Part shown: positions 26,313 through 37,552 of the stretch, in pieces | Layout: each line of letters begins with the position of its first letter | Position numbering within the stretch: position 1 is the first letter of the stretch | Assembly: GCF_000020365.1 (NCBI RefSeq) | Contig: NC_012108.1 | Location: 3,162,001-3,226,000 of the forward strand | Origin: Desulforapulum autotrophicum HRM2 | GTDB lineage: Bacteria > Desulfobacterota > Desulfobacteria > Desulfobacterales > Desulfobacteraceae | DNA: 64,000 nucleotides | Direction: 5' to 3' | The notes under the pieces: model-generated | The model's database searches: none | Seen by the model: only the letters and a program-made list of their open reading frames with translations | What the model was told of the DNA's origin: nothing | Made by a program: the position numbers and the translations under genes

Positions 26313-27275
26313 GTGGAGATTCGTCTGTTTAAAAAAAAAGGGGAAACCCCGAACAAAGAGACCGGCAACGGGATATTGGGACGGTTCAAACAGGGCCTAT
26401 CCCGGACCCGTGATATTCTTTTTACCGATATTGACGATCTTTTTTCCAAAAAAAGAGTCATTGATGACACCCTTTTAGAAGAGATAGAAGAAAGTCTCAT
26501 CATGGCAGACCTTGGGGTAGACCTCTGCCTGAAGGTCATGGAGAATGTCTCCAGAAAGAGCAAAAAGCTATCAACAGCCAATGAGCTCAAAGATCTCCTG
26601 AAAGCCGAAATCCAGGCCCTTTTCCCCGGGGAACCGTCAGCCCCGGAACCGACAGCCGTTGTAAAACCAAGGGTCATCATGGTCGTTGGCGTCAATGGGA
26701 CGGGCAAGACTACGACCCTTGGCAAACTTGCCATGAAATTTACCAATGAGGGTCAGAAGGTTTTGATTGCAGCCGCAGACACCTTCAGGGCCGCCGCCAT
26801 TGAGCAGGTATCGGAATGGGCCAGACGGGCCAACGTCGGGATTGTCAAACACAGGGATGGTGCAGACCCTGCAGCCGTTGCCTTTGACGGTGTTGAAGCC
26901 GCCATTGCAAGGGGGATTGACGTCCTTCTCATTGACACGGCAGGAAGGCTTCATACCCAGAAAAACCTCATGGAAGAGTTGAAGAAAATCAAACGCACCA
27001 TTGCAAAACGGCTTCCAGGTGCCCCCCACGAAGTCCTCATGGTCCTTGATGCCACCACCGGACAAAACGCCATCTCCCAGGCTAAGCTGTTTAACGAAGC
27101 CGTGGGCGTTACAGCCCTTGCCCTGACCAAGCTTGATGGGACAGCCAAGGGCGGCATTGCGGTCTCCATTTCAGGCACAATGGAAATCCCGTTGAAATAT
27201 ATTGGCCTGGGCGAGGGGATCAACGATCTTCAGGAGTTTAACTCCCAGTTGTTCATCAATGCGTTGTTTGATTAA
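26313..27275 (+). CDS. ftsY: Signal recognition particle receptor FtsY
   Basis: The SRP receptor GTPase that delivers ribosomes making membrane proteins to the translocon. The N domain (about 22-110) is followed by G1 GVNGTGKT at 126-133, AADTFRAAAIEQ, DTAGRLHTQKNLMEEL and TKLDGTAKGG. The long acidic A domain of the enterobacterial protein is absent; only about 20 basic and polar residues precede the N domain. The start is GTG. Length is 320 aa. yebG follows after 11 bases. Confidence 0.95.
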   Translation: MEIRLFKKKGETPNKETGNGILGRFKQGLSRTRDILFTDIDDLFSKKRVIDDTLLEEIEESLIMADLGVDLCLKVMENVSRKSKKLSTANELKDLLKAEIQALFPGEPSAPEPTAVVKPRVIMVVGVNGTGKTTTLGKLAMKFTNEGQKVLIAAADTFRAAAIEQVSEWARRANVGIVKHRDGADPAAVAFDGVEAAIARGIDVLLIDTAGRLHTQKNLMEELKKIKRTIAKRLPGAPHEVLMVLDATTGQNAISQAKLFNEAVGVTALALTKLDGTAKGGIAVSISGTMEIPLKYIGLGEGINDLQEFNSQLFINALFD

Positions 27276-27286
27276 AGGAGCAGACT

Positions 27287-27610
27287 ATGGCCGTAGTTGT
27301 CCAGTACATCGTTGTCAGAAACGGAGTCGAAAAAATGACCTTTGCGACAAAAAAAGAAGCCGACGCCCATGACAAAATGCTCGATATTGCCGACAACCTC
27401 TCTGCCTTTTTAAAGGCAAGCAAAATCAAACTCAGCGACGACCAGAATGAGGAAATCGCCCTGCTCCTGGCCCAGGAACGCGACACCGTTACCGCTCTGT
27501 TACGGGGTGTAGCGCCTTCTACTGCTTCAGCAAAGAAAAAAGCGACCCCTGCCAAGTCCGAAGCCAAGCCCAAGACAACGAAAAAGACACCACCGGCTGC
27601 CACTGCATGA
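27287..27610 (+). CDS. yebG: YebG family protein
   Basis: YebG is a small DNA-damage-inducible protein of unknown biochemical role in E. coli. The match is strong over residues 1-75 (MAVVVQYIVVRNGVEKMTFATKKEADAHDKMLDIADNL in two conserved halves, then LLLAQERDTVTALL). The last 30 residues are rich in lysine, alanine, proline and threonine, resembling histone H1 tails, and may bind DNA. An AAGGAG site precedes the ATG. Whether it is under LexA control here cannot be told. It is directly downstream of ftsY. Confidence 0.85.
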   Translation: MAVVVQYIVVRNGVEKMTFATKKEADAHDKMLDIADNLSAFLKASKIKLSDDQNEEIALLLAQERDTVTALLRGVAPSTASAKKKATPAKSEAKPKTTKKTPPAATA

Positions 27611-27679
27611 CCCCGGGGGTGACGGGTTTTCCACGGCTACCACTGCGCTTATTTTCAGTTTAAAAAGGCGGTTTCATCA

Positions 27680-28957
27680 TTGGCTTTCCAATCACAGCCA
27701 TTATCATCGGGTAAACCGTCCCGGCGCTGGCTCATTTTGATCCTTGCCGGCACCCTGTTTATTCTCTCCCAGTTTTACCGATCCTCCGTGGCCGTTATCG
27801 CCCCGAACCTGGTGGCGGATTTGAAACTTGATGCCTGGGAGCTGAGTACCGTGTCAGCATCCTTTTTCTACGCATTTGCCTTGATGCAGATTCCCGTGGG
27901 CATGTTCCTTGACACCATCGGGCCGAGAATCACCATGACAGCCCTGACCCTGGTTTCCGTGGCAGGGGCATTCTTGTTTGCCACGGGTGACTCCTACCAT
28001 TACCTTGCCCTTGGCAGGGCCATGCTCGGCATCGGCATGGCATGTAATTTTATGGGAACACTGAAACTGATCACCATCTGGTTCAAACCCAACCAGTTTG
28101 CAACATTATCTGCCGTCATTGTGTCTGCTGGCACTGTTGGTAATATCTTTGCTGCCACCCCCCTTGTCCTTATGGTTCAAGCCATGGGTTGGAGAAACAG
28201 TTTTCTGACCATATCTGGGGTCTCCTTGGTCATGGCGTTTTCTTTCTTTATCCTGGTAAAGGACCGCTCCAGTCAACCCACAGCGACAAATGACAGGACG
28301 ACCACCCATCCCAGTGTCAGACAGACCCTTCAACGGGGACGCACCCTTTTTTCCCGCCGGGATTTCTGGATCATCTCTTTTTCCACCTTTTGCCGCTATG
28401 GCATTTTTGCCTCGGTCCAGTCATTATGGGCAGGGCCTTATCTGATCAATGTGGCCGGCCTCTCCGGCGTTGCCACGGGCAATATTATCCTGCTCATGAG
28501 CATCGGCATGATCATCGGCAGCCCCATCAGCGGCCATTTGTCCGACCAGATCCTGAATTCACGAAAACGAGTCATCGTTCCCGGCCTCCTGGGCATGGCA
28601 GGCATCCTCGGAATTCTCATCTTTCTTCCCCCCAATGCCGGTAAAATGACACTCTCCCTTCTTTTTCTCGGGTTTGGCCTTGTCAGCAGTTCAGGCCAGG
28701 TGATGTACGCACACATCAAGGAACAGGTTCCCCTTGAGAATGCAGGCATGGCAATGACGGGAATTAATTTTTTTACCATGGCAGGGGTGGCCGTTTTTCT
28801 CCAGGGACTGGGTTCTTTAATGAAATTTCTCTATCCTGGAACCTCCCTTGGGCCTGGGGCATTCAGAGGCGCATTTGTCTTTTGCAGCGTCTGCCTCACC
28901 CTTATCGGAATGTTTTACACCCTGACATCGGAAACCATGGACAAGAAAAAAGAATAA
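27680..28957 (+). CDS. Major facilitator superfamily transporter
   Basis: A 425-aa, 12-helix secondary transporter. The first helix is at about 17-36, and the loop between helices 2 and 3 has the MFS motif A variant GMFLDTIGPRITM. The start of helix 1 (SQFYRSSVAVIAPNLVADL) resembles the group that includes glycerol-3-phosphate and hexuronate carriers, but the substrate cannot be read. The start is a TTG at 27680 with AAGGCGG about nine bases upstream; no ATG lies before the third helix. A frameshifted PQ-loop gene follows. Confidence 0.88.
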   Translation: MAFQSQPLSSGKPSRRWLILILAGTLFILSQFYRSSVAVIAPNLVADLKLDAWELSTVSASFFYAFALMQIPVGMFLDTIGPRITMTALTLVSVAGAFLFATGDSYHYLALGRAMLGIGMACNFMGTLKLITIWFKPNQFATLSAVIVSAGTVGNIFAATPLVLMVQAMGWRNSFLTISGVSLVMAFSFFILVKDRSSQPTATNDRTTTHPSVRQTLQRGRTLFSRRDFWIISFSTFCRYGIFASVQSLWAGPYLINVAGLSGVATGNIILLMSIGMIIGSPISGHLSDQILNSRKRVIVPGLLGMAGILGILIFLPPNAGKMTLSLLFLGFGLVSSSGQVMYAHIKEQVPLENAGMAMTGINFFTMAGVAVFLQGLGSLMKFLYPGTSLGPGAFRGAFVFCSVCLTLIGMFYTLTSETMDKKKE

Positions 28958-28974
28958 GAAAAAAGAAATTAAAA

Positions 28975-29282
28975 ATGACTCCGATCTGGCTCTGTGTTTT
29001 ATTGATAGCCGGTATTGCAGCAAAAGAAAGGAGACTGGGTGTCATTCTTCCCGTCAGCGTCCTTATTGCCAATCTCCCCCAGCTCAGGGTCGCCGGCAAA
29101 GAGGAGAACCTGTCTGATCTTTCCCTTGGAACCTGGTTGCTCTCCATGTCAGATGGTTTTGTATGGGGGCGTATTCACGGATTGAACATGATGTCTCAAT
29201 TATGATTTTTGCGGTCCTGCAGCTGACCACTTTTCAACGCATGCGTTTCATGGCCTGTATCCTTTTGCAGATCAAAATTTGA
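28975..29282 (+). pseudogene. PQ-loop (SemiSWEET-like) small membrane protein, frameshifted
   Basis: From an ATG at 28975 the frame reads a hydrophobic helix, then ILPVSVLIANLPQLRVA with the PQ motif, then LSDLSLGTWLLSMSDGFVWG, typical of PQ-loop/SemiSWEET proteins. It then goes out of frame and stops near 29205. One more G in the five-G run at 29165-29169 would restore VWGAYSRIEHDVSIMIF and a third helix to a stop at 29280-29282, giving about 102 aa, the usual family size. A real frameshift, a sequencing slip in the homopolymer, or transcriptional slippage could each explain it. Related proteins move sugars. Confidence 0.7.
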
Positions 29283-29431
29283 CAAATCCAATTCCATATG
29301 ACATTGAATTCAACGATAATCGGCAATTGGGGTGAACGATTTGGATTGATGTGCTATTTAATCCCTTGGTCACAGCTATCCTTTCGATTATATTTGGGGA
29401 AACAAAAAAGGTGACAACAAACAATACGGCT

Positions 29432-30919
29432 ATGAAGAAACAGGTGTCTGCATTAAACACCTTTTGGATCGTTGAATACTTGAAAAACAATTTTCTGAAT
29501 ATGAACTTCACCGGGATTCTAAACCAGGTAAACCGGGAAAGGCCCTTTTTAATCGAAAACTTAAAAACCGGAAAAATTGAACCTGTCTCGATCCTTCATT
29601 TAACCGACACGGCATACTGGCTATCCAATGAATTCATGATTAAGCTTTATGCCACTGTGCAAGCGAGGGTTCCCGATCCTAACCTTGCATATAAAATCGG
29701 AAAGTCATGCTGCAAGTCCGATCATATTCTTAAAACAGCCATAGGTATTCCATTACTGGGTCCCTACAGGCTGTTAAAAATAATTTCTAAGGAAAACAAA
29801 AAATACAACCGCACAAAAGAAAGCCTTATTCTGAAAATAGAAAAAGGACGGGTTGTCATTCGATTAATCCACAATAACAATATAATTGTTAATCAATTTG
29901 CCATAGACTGGCACTCAGGAATTTTTGAATCCTATGCAAGAATATCCGGTGCAACCAATATCAGGATAAACGCTACCTGTGTTGAAAAAGGCCCTGAAAA
30001 ATACGGAGACCCAGGCCGGGGTATTTGGGATTTTGATATTCACTTTCAATATCGAAACCTGGGAACCCGGATATTTAATGCAATCCTATCCCAAATTCCT
30101 TCTATAAAAACGATCATCATAAACTCCAATAAAATTCAGGCAGAATACAACGAACAGATCCTGAACCGGGACCGGATCATCAGGGAAAAAGCAGATAAAC
30201 TCAAAGCAATTCATGATAAACTTTTCAAGGTTGAAAGAGAAAATATTAAAAGAAAACTGCAAAACATTTCAACCGAACTCGTTGCCACTGAGGAACGGGA
30301 AAAGAGACTCATTGCTGAGGATCTTCACGACAGTGTCAGCCAGTCCCTTGCCTTAAGCCTGTTTAAAATCAAAAACATCACTGGTTCAACATTAATGGGA
30401 AATCTGGATGAGTTGACCACTGTTGAAAAAACATTGGAAAAAGCAGTGTCAGATCTAAGATCACTCACCTTCCAGATCAGTCCACCGATCTTATACAGCC
30501 TCGGCCTGGAGGCGACCATCAAATGGCTGGTCTCCGACATAAATACTCGGAATGAATTAAAAATATTGTTCAACAACAACATCAAAAACCCCGCTCAGAT
30601 CGAAGACACTTTGAAGACTGTACTCTATCGCTCTGTCAGGGAACTGATCATCAACATACTCAAACACTCAAATGCGCAAACGGCACAAGTGACACTCTCT
30701 TTATTGGAAAACCAGTTTATCATCAGTGTAGAGGATGACGGTGTCGGTTTTGATACCGGCTGTCTGGAGAATAGGAATTCGTTAGGGTTTGGTTTAATCA
30801 ATATTTCAGACAGAATTAAAGCCCTGGGGGGTGATATCGAAATATATTCGGAGCCTGGTAAAGGGTCCAATATCCTTATTCTTTCTCCTTTACTGGCATG
30901 GAGTGAAAATCTGGAATGA
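29432..30919 (+). CDS. Sensor histidine kinase, NarL/HisKA_3 type
   Basis: Soluble two-component kinase paired with the regulator that overlaps its end. The C-terminal half has the phospho-acceptor box RLIAEDLHDSVSQSLALS (H299 from this start), the N box VRELIINILKHSNA and the G boxes VEDDGVGFD and GFGLINISDRI. A coiled coil (about 255-290) links it to an N-terminal domain of some 230 residues that I do not recognise; it has no membrane segment and has the cysteines SCCKSDH. The start is uncertain: a GTG at 29351 or one at 29411 would lengthen it, and the ATG at 29432 has no strong ribosome site. The gene is AT-rich compared with its neighbours. Confidence 0.85.
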   Translation: MKKQVSALNTFWIVEYLKNNFLNMNFTGILNQVNRERPFLIENLKTGKIEPVSILHLTDTAYWLSNEFMIKLYATVQARVPDPNLAYKIGKSCCKSDHILKTAIGIPLLGPYRLLKIISKENKKYNRTKESLILKIEKGRVVIRLIHNNNIIVNQFAIDWHSGIFESYARISGATNIRINATCVEKGPEKYGDPGRGIWDFDIHFQYRNLGTRIFNAILSQIPSIKTIIINSNKIQAEYNEQILNRDRIIREKADKLKAIHDKLFKVERENIKRKLQNISTELVATEEREKRLIAEDLHDSVSQSLALSLFKIKNITGSTLMGNLDELTTVEKTLEKAVSDLRSLTFQISPPILYSLGLEATIKWLVSDINTRNELKILFNNNIKNPAQIEDTLKTVLYRSVRELIINILKHSNAQTAQVTLSLLENQFIISVEDDGVGFDTGCLENRNSLGFGLINISDRIKALGGDIEIYSEPGKGSNILILSPLLAWSENLE

Positions 30920-31572
30920 ACCAAAATCCCATTACAATACTTTTAGTTGACGACCATGATATTTTGCGTCAAAGTCTGAAAAAAGCCTTGGAGGAAAAAC
31001 CGAATGTCAAGGTTTTGCAGGGAGCCTGTAACGGCCTTGATGCCGTCCGCCTGACAGAAAAACATTGCCCCAATATTGTTATCATGGATATCAATATGCC
31101 TGATTTGAACGGTATTGAGGCTGCAAAACAGATTATATCAAAAAATCCCGATATAAAAATCATTGCACTGTCCATGCTGTGCGACGAATTCAACGTAAAA
31201 AGCATGATACAGGCCGGTGCAAAAGGATTTTTACTCAAAACATCTTCCCTGGAAGACCTCCATACGGCGATCTTGATGGTGGCCTCGGGAAAATCCTATC
31301 TTTGTCCAGAGGCTTTGAACATCATGATGGAAGACATTCAGACCCCGGGGGATACCAAGTTGCTTTGCCCATTACAAAGATTAACCCTGAGGGAGCGGGG
31401 GGTTATCCAACTCATCGCCGAGGGCTATACTAGTCAAGAAATTTCTGAAAAATTAAATATCAGTAAACGCACCGTTGATGTCCACAGAACAAATACCATG
31501 AATAAACTGAAAATCCACACCATTGCCGGACTGACCAGATTTGCAGTTAAAGAAGGTCTGATTACCCTATAA
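30916..31572 (+). CDS. LuxR/NarL-family response regulator
   Basis: The partner of the upstream kinase, with which it shares four bases. The receiver domain (1-125) has D12/D13 and phospho-acceptor D58 (IVIMDINMPDLNG). The C-terminal LuxR HTH (about 152-216) reads LTLREREV-like LTLRERGVIQLIAEGYTSQEISEKLNISKRTVDVHR. At 218 aa it is full length. Target genes are not visible; the small zinc protein 430 bases downstream is the nearest. Confidence 0.95.
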   Translation: MNQNPITILLVDDHDILRQSLKKALEEKPNVKVLQGACNGLDAVRLTEKHCPNIVIMDINMPDLNGIEAAKQIISKNPDIKIIALSMLCDEFNVKSMIQAGAKGFLLKTSSLEDLHTAILMVASGKSYLCPEALNIMMEDIQTPGDTKLLCPLQRLTLRERGVIQLIAEGYTSQEISEKLNISKRTVDVHRTNTMNKLKIHTIAGLTRFAVKEGLITL

Positions 31573-32001
31573 AGTAGCCTTTAATGAAATGGTACAAGGC
31601 ATCCCCTCTTGTACCATCCCCCATCTTTCAAACCTGCCAAAACAGACAGGTTCTCCGGCCATGACATTTGAGCTGCATACACTTCATATTCTTTAAATAG
31701 GCTCACCCCATGTAGAAGCATTCATGGCCTGTGATTTGAAATTTTCAAGACACTAGGTACAACTTTCCTGCGGGATAGGTATATGTACATATTCACAGTA
31801 CAGAATTTATGGAATAAGCCTCTGAAAAGGAATTGAACCTGCGATCAGATACACAGGCACTGACATGTCATCAATTACAAAGGGCCACAACACATATCAG
31901 GCAGGCATGAAGGTGCTCTCAAACACCGAGGAAGTGTTCAATCTCATCCTCCACGGCCCTTAATTGCCCCTGGGGGCCCCTTTTAATTGGAGAAGATAAA
32001 G
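31573..32001 (+). other. Non-coding gap with a hairpin and one doubtful micro-ORF
   Basis: The 429 bases after the response regulator hold a perfect ten-base hairpin near the start (annotated separately) and a 32-codon frame at 31865-31963 (starting MSSITKGHNTY) with no ribosome site, which I do not call a gene. GC-rich sequence at 31961-31985, ending in a GGGGGCCCC run, lies just before the ribosome site of the zinc protein and may fold. Confidence 0.4.
31589..31617 (+). terminator. Possible terminator hairpin after the two-component genes
   Basis: ATGGTACAAG at 31589-31598 pairs perfectly with CTTGTACCAT at 31608-31617 around a nine-base loop. No T-run follows, so it may act as a weak terminator or an RNA-stabilising end. 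It starts 17 bases after the response-regulator stop. Confidence 0.45.
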
Positions 32002-32214
32002 ATGGTTTATCAAATCAAGTGTGCCTGGTGTGGCAAGAAAATGGGAACCAAGGAAGGTCCTGAAAGTAGTTTCGCATTGAGAATGGAAGCACACGGATTT
32101 TCCATTATTAGCCATTCAATCTGTCCTGCCTGTTATCGGGAACATATGGCGACGATACGTTCCAGAAACAAAAAGGATGAAAGCAAAAAAGACAAAGGAA
32201 ACAAACATCCATAA
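32002..32214 (+). CDS. Small zinc-ribbon-like protein
   Basis: A 70-aa protein with CAWCGKK at the start and CPACYREH in the middle, a C-x2-C / C-x2-C pair that should bind zinc. The tail is highly charged (RSRNKKDESKKDKGNK). The ATG at 32002 has GGAGAAG six bases upstream. Small proteins of this kind are common in Desulfobacterota and have no known role. Its 3' neighbour is the convergent ligA. Confidence 0.75.
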   Translation: MVYQIKCAWCGKKMGTKEGPESSFALRMEAHGFSIISHSICPACYREHMATIRSRNKKDESKKDKGNKHP

Positions 32215-32306
32215 ACCAGAAGGCCAGAGAACTTCAAGAAAAGAATGGAGACCGATATGAACTGGCCAGAAAAAAAGGGTGGACCGGATAAGTCGCAACC
32301 CATGCG

Positions 32307-34376
<2,070 letters not shown>

Positions 34377-34449
34377 TTACAAAGGTCATCAGGCTGGAAA
34401 AATCATAGCCTGGAAAAATCACAGCCTGAAACGGCCAGGCCCTTACACA

Positions 34450-35226
34450 TCAGGCTCTGGAAAGGTCAGGCAGGCAAAAATCGCGCCTGGAAAGGTCAAG
34501 CAGAAGGTCTGCAACCTGTTTTCTTGCGGCTTTAAACGATTTGGATTTAAACCCCGGTTTCCAGGTCATTGTACCCAGTTCATCGGACACAACAAGGATG
34601 GCAGCCATTCTCACCTTTCTATATCTGCCAACGGCAAACAGGGCTGAACATTCCATATCAACCCCCGCAGCCCCCCTGTTTCTGAAAAATTCTACCTTTT
34701 TGGGGGTCTCCCGGTAAATGCCGTCCGTGGTCCAGAGGGTTCCAGATTTAAAGGCAATCCCCCCGGCACTAAGCTCGTTGCCAAGCCTTGCCCGAAGATC
34801 AGAATCGGGCAGAATTCTGGGAAAATCCTCACCCGGTTCCATGTAATTCCTCGAGGTTCCCTCGTCTGCAATGGCCCCGTCCACCAAAACAATGTCACCA
34901 ATGGCAAGATCCGTTGACAGGGAGCCGCACCAGCCAAAGACCAGCAGGGTGCGGGCACCCTTGGCAATCAGGGCCTCTTCGACCATGGTGGCATAGGGCG
35001 CCCCCATGTGGGGGCCGGTAAACGAGGCCCCCTTTTCAGTTTCGGTAAAAACAGAACCCATGAACAAGGGGCTGCAGGTGTTGCCCCTTGCATTTGCCTT
35101 GAGATAGTTAAAATCCGGGGCAGTACTCACCATAACGGCCACAGCCCCGGATTCAAAGCCTGGTCTGGCCCCATAGGGCTGGATTATTGCTCTATCATTC
35201 AGGTCCGACCACGTCGGAAAGCTCAT
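34450..35226 (-). CDS. Nucleoside phosphorylase family protein
   Basis: A PNP/UDP-type phosphorylase or nucleosidase of 258 aa. The family core is visible: FTGPHMGAPYATMVEEALIAKGARTLLVFGWCGSL holds the phosphate- and base-side loops, and GVDMECSALFAVGRY has the ribose-binding M-E pair. The substrate (uridine, purine nucleoside or methylthioadenosine) cannot be fixed by eye; the spacing is closest to uridine phosphorylase-like proteins. GAGG then TAAAGG precede the ATG, which lies inside the end of the upstream small gene (32-base overlap). Confidence 0.85.
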   Translation of the reverse strand: MSFPTWSDLNDRAIIQPYGARPGFESGAVAVMVSTAPDFNYLKANARGNTCSPLFMGSVFTETEKGASFTGPHMGAPYATMVEEALIAKGARTLLVFGWCGSLSTDLAIGDIVLVDGAIADEGTSRNYMEPGEDFPRILPDSDLRARLGNELSAGGIAFKSGTLWTTDGIYRETPKKVEFFRNRGAAGVDMECSALFAVGRYRKVRMAAILVVSDELGTMTWKPGFKSKSFKAARKQVADLLLDLSRRDFCLPDLSRA

Positions 35227-35452
35227 CCTTTACCTCGTCTATGATATCGTAAATCCACATCACATCTTCGATGCTCAGCCGGCCTGCCTTGGACGGGGCG
35301 CGGTCAGTGCCGTCTTTTTTCTTTAATACCCTGGGACCGATCTGAAGCTTTGGCTCACCATCGGCATACTGGTGGATGGATAAAATCAATCCGGTCTCTT
35401 CACACTTCCATTCGTTTAATTTTTTGTCCTTTTCAGGATCATAACCTGCCAT
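35195..35452 (-). CDS. Small conserved hypothetical protein
   Basis: An 85-aa soluble protein between glyS and the phosphorylase gene. It begins MAGYDPEKDKKLNEW, has a middle block LQIGPRVLKKKDGTDRAPSKAGRLSIEDVMWIYDIIDEVKDEL and no cysteine pair or membrane segment. A strong AGGAGG lies just before the ATG. The tail overlaps the next gene by 32 bases. I do not recognise a function. The ribosome site and the conserved position in an operon support it as real. Confidence 0.75.
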   Translation of the reverse strand: MAGYDPEKDKKLNEWKCEETGLILSIHQYADGEPKLQIGPRVLKKKDGTDRAPSKAGRLSIEDVMWIYDIIDEVKDELSDVVGPE

Positions 35453-35482
35453 GATACCTCCTTACATATTTGTTAAATCAAT

Positions 35483-37552
35483 TTATATTTGTGAAAAATC
35501 TGCAATATTTCTAAACAGGGCAGCCACAGACGACAGCAGGGCCATGCGGTTGATGCGAAGGGCAACATCATCATCCATGACCATGACATCCTCAAACAAC
35601 CGATCCACATGGGGGCGAAGGGTTGATATCTCCTTAAGGGCAGCACCATAATCGCCTGCCTTTATGCAGGTGTCAACCCGCTCGGTCACCTCTCCGCACG
35701 CCTGGTGAAGGGCTTTTTCCGCATCACAGTTAAAAAGGTTGACGTTTACCCTGGTTTTTGCATCACCACCTGCCTTTTTAAGGATGTTGACCACCCGCTT
35801 GAAGGCAGTTGAAAGGGGCTCGAAATCGGGCTCCTGCCTGAGGATATCAAGGGCCTTGATCCTGAGAAAGGCATCGGGCACATTGTAGAACGAAACGGAC
35901 AGGGCCGCATTGACGGCTTCCCTTGAAAATCCCTGGTCCACAAGCATATTTGTCATCCGGCCCTTGAGAAATTCCAGGATTTGGGTTGAGATCTCGTTCT
36001 TTTTATCAGGGTCTGTCTGGTACTGGGCTACCCCCCTTCGAACAAGAGCACGAAGGGAAAAATCAAAACCTGCCTCAAGCATGATCTGGAGAATTCCAAT
36101 GGACTGACGTCTCAGTGCATAGGGGTCTGAGGCCCCGGTCGGAATAAGATTAGCTGAAAAACAGCCGCAAAGGGTATCGGTCTTGTCGGCAATGGCAAGA
36201 ATTTTCCCCGTATCGGTCCGGGGCAGATCACCGCCGGAATAGACCGGACGGTAGTGCTCTTCAATGGCCATGGCCACCTCAGGATCCTCTCCGCCCTTTT
36301 GTGCATACACCCGTCCAATGATTCCCTGGAGTTTTGTAAACTCGATGACCATCTGGCTCACAAGATCAGCCTTGGACAGTCTTGCAGCCCGCATCAGTTT
36401 TTTCTGCAACTCCTGGTCGGCGTTGACCAACCCGGCCAGAAACTCGACCAGAACCACCAACCGGCCCGTCTTTTCGTACATGGAACCCAGGCTTGCCTGG
36501 AAGGTGACGGCCTTAAGCTTCTCCACAAAATCGTCCAGGGTAGACTCAAGGTCCACATGGTAAAAGAACTGTGCATCGGCAAGCCGCGCCCGGATCACCT
36601 TGCCATGGCCCTTGGCCACAACGTCCATGTCCCGGGCCCGGGTATTGTTGACTGCAATAAAACAGGGCATGAGTTTACCGGCTGTATCGGCCAGGGCAAA
36701 GTATTTCTGATGTTCGCGCATGGCCGTGATCAGCACCTCGTCGGGAAGCTCAAGAAAAACCTCGTCAAAATGACCGACCACGGGATAGGGGTATTCAACA
36801 AGGTTATTGACAATATCCACAAGCTCTTCATCCTCGATGATGGTGGCGCAGGCCTTGTCAGCTGCCGCCTTGATGCTCTCTTTCAGGATTGTCCTTCGCT
36901 CACCTATGTCTGCAACAACACCGGCCTTTCGCAGGGTGTCAAGGTAGGCATCGGCGGATTCCAGTTCAAATCGTTCAGGTGCCATGAACGAATGGCCGAA
37001 CACAAATGATGCCGAAGCAATGTTGCCGATCTTGAAGTTAAGAACCGTCTTGCCCAGAAGTGCTGTCAGGGAAACAATGGGCCGTGCAAAGGTGACATCA
37101 AGATCCCCCCAGTGCATGCTTTTGGGAAAAGGAATGGCCTGTATCAGTTCCGGCAGCACGCCTTCCAGGATGGCTTCAGTTAGCAGGCAGCTTTCCTCAA
37201 TCACGGCGGAAAGATATGGCCCCTTGCCGTTGTCTGTAATAATAATCTCTTCAGGAACGATCCCGGCCTTTTCGGCAAACTTGACCCCTGCAAGGGTGGG
37301 CTTTCCCTCATTGTCAAAGCCAATGCGCTGGGGCGGTCCCATGAGGGTGGTCTTCTGGGGGGCTTGACAGGCCTGGACATCCTCAACCATCAGGGCAAGG
37401 CGGCGGGGAGTACCAAATACGGCTGTTTTGCCATGATTGATCCTGGCCCCGGTAAGGGCTGCCGTTACCCGGTCACAAAAAGAGGTAAGGGCCGGGAGAA
37501 TATATCCAGCTGGAATCTCTTCCGCACCGATTTCAATCAGTAAATTATTCAT
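35483..37552 (-). CDS. glyS: Glycyl-tRNA synthetase beta subunit
   Basis: The tRNA-binding and editing-type subunit of the bacterial alpha2beta2 glycyl-tRNA synthetase. It opens with the family start [15 protein letters not shown]. The central HD-like block and the C-terminal DALR-type anticodon-binding domain (near [21 protein letters not shown]) are present. Length 689 aa is normal. Its first four bases overlap the end of glyQ, so the subunits are made in equal amounts. Confidence 0.97.
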   Translation of the reverse strand: MNNLLIEIGAEEIPAGYILPALTSFCDRVTAALTGARINHGKTAVFGTPRRLALMVEDVQACQAPQKTTLMGPPQRIGFDNEGKPTLAGVKFAEKAGIVPEEIIITDNGKGPYLSAVIEESCLLTEAILEGVLPELIQAIPFPKSMHWGDLDVTFARPIVSLTALLGKTVLNFKIGNIASASFVFGHSFMAPERFELESADAYLDTLRKAGVVADIGERRTILKESIKAAADKACATIIEDEELVDIVNNLVEYPYPVVGHFDEVFLELPDEVLITAMREHQKYFALADTAGKLMPCFIAVNNTRARDMDVVAKGHGKVIRARLADAQFFYHVDLESTLDDFVEKLKAVTFQASLGSMYEKTGRLVVLVEFLAGLVNADQELQKKLMRAARLSKADLVSQMVIEFTKLQGIIGRVYAQKGGEDPEVAMAIEEHYRPVYSGGDLPRTDTGKILAIADKTDTLCGCFSANLIPTGASDPYALRRQSIGILQIMLEAGFDFSLRALVRRGVAQYQTDPDKKNEISTQILEFLKGRMTNMLVDQGFSREAVNAALSVSFYNVPDAFLRIKALDILRQEPDFEPLSTAFKRVVNILKKAGGDAKTRVNVNLFNCDAEKALHQACGEVTERVDTCIKAGDYGAALKEISTLRPHVDRLFEDVMVMDDDVALRINRMALLSSVAALFRNIADFSQI

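Noticed and set aside
31865-31963. 32-codon frame between the response regulator and the small zinc protein
   Set aside because: No ribosome site, no recognised family and chance length for this base composition.
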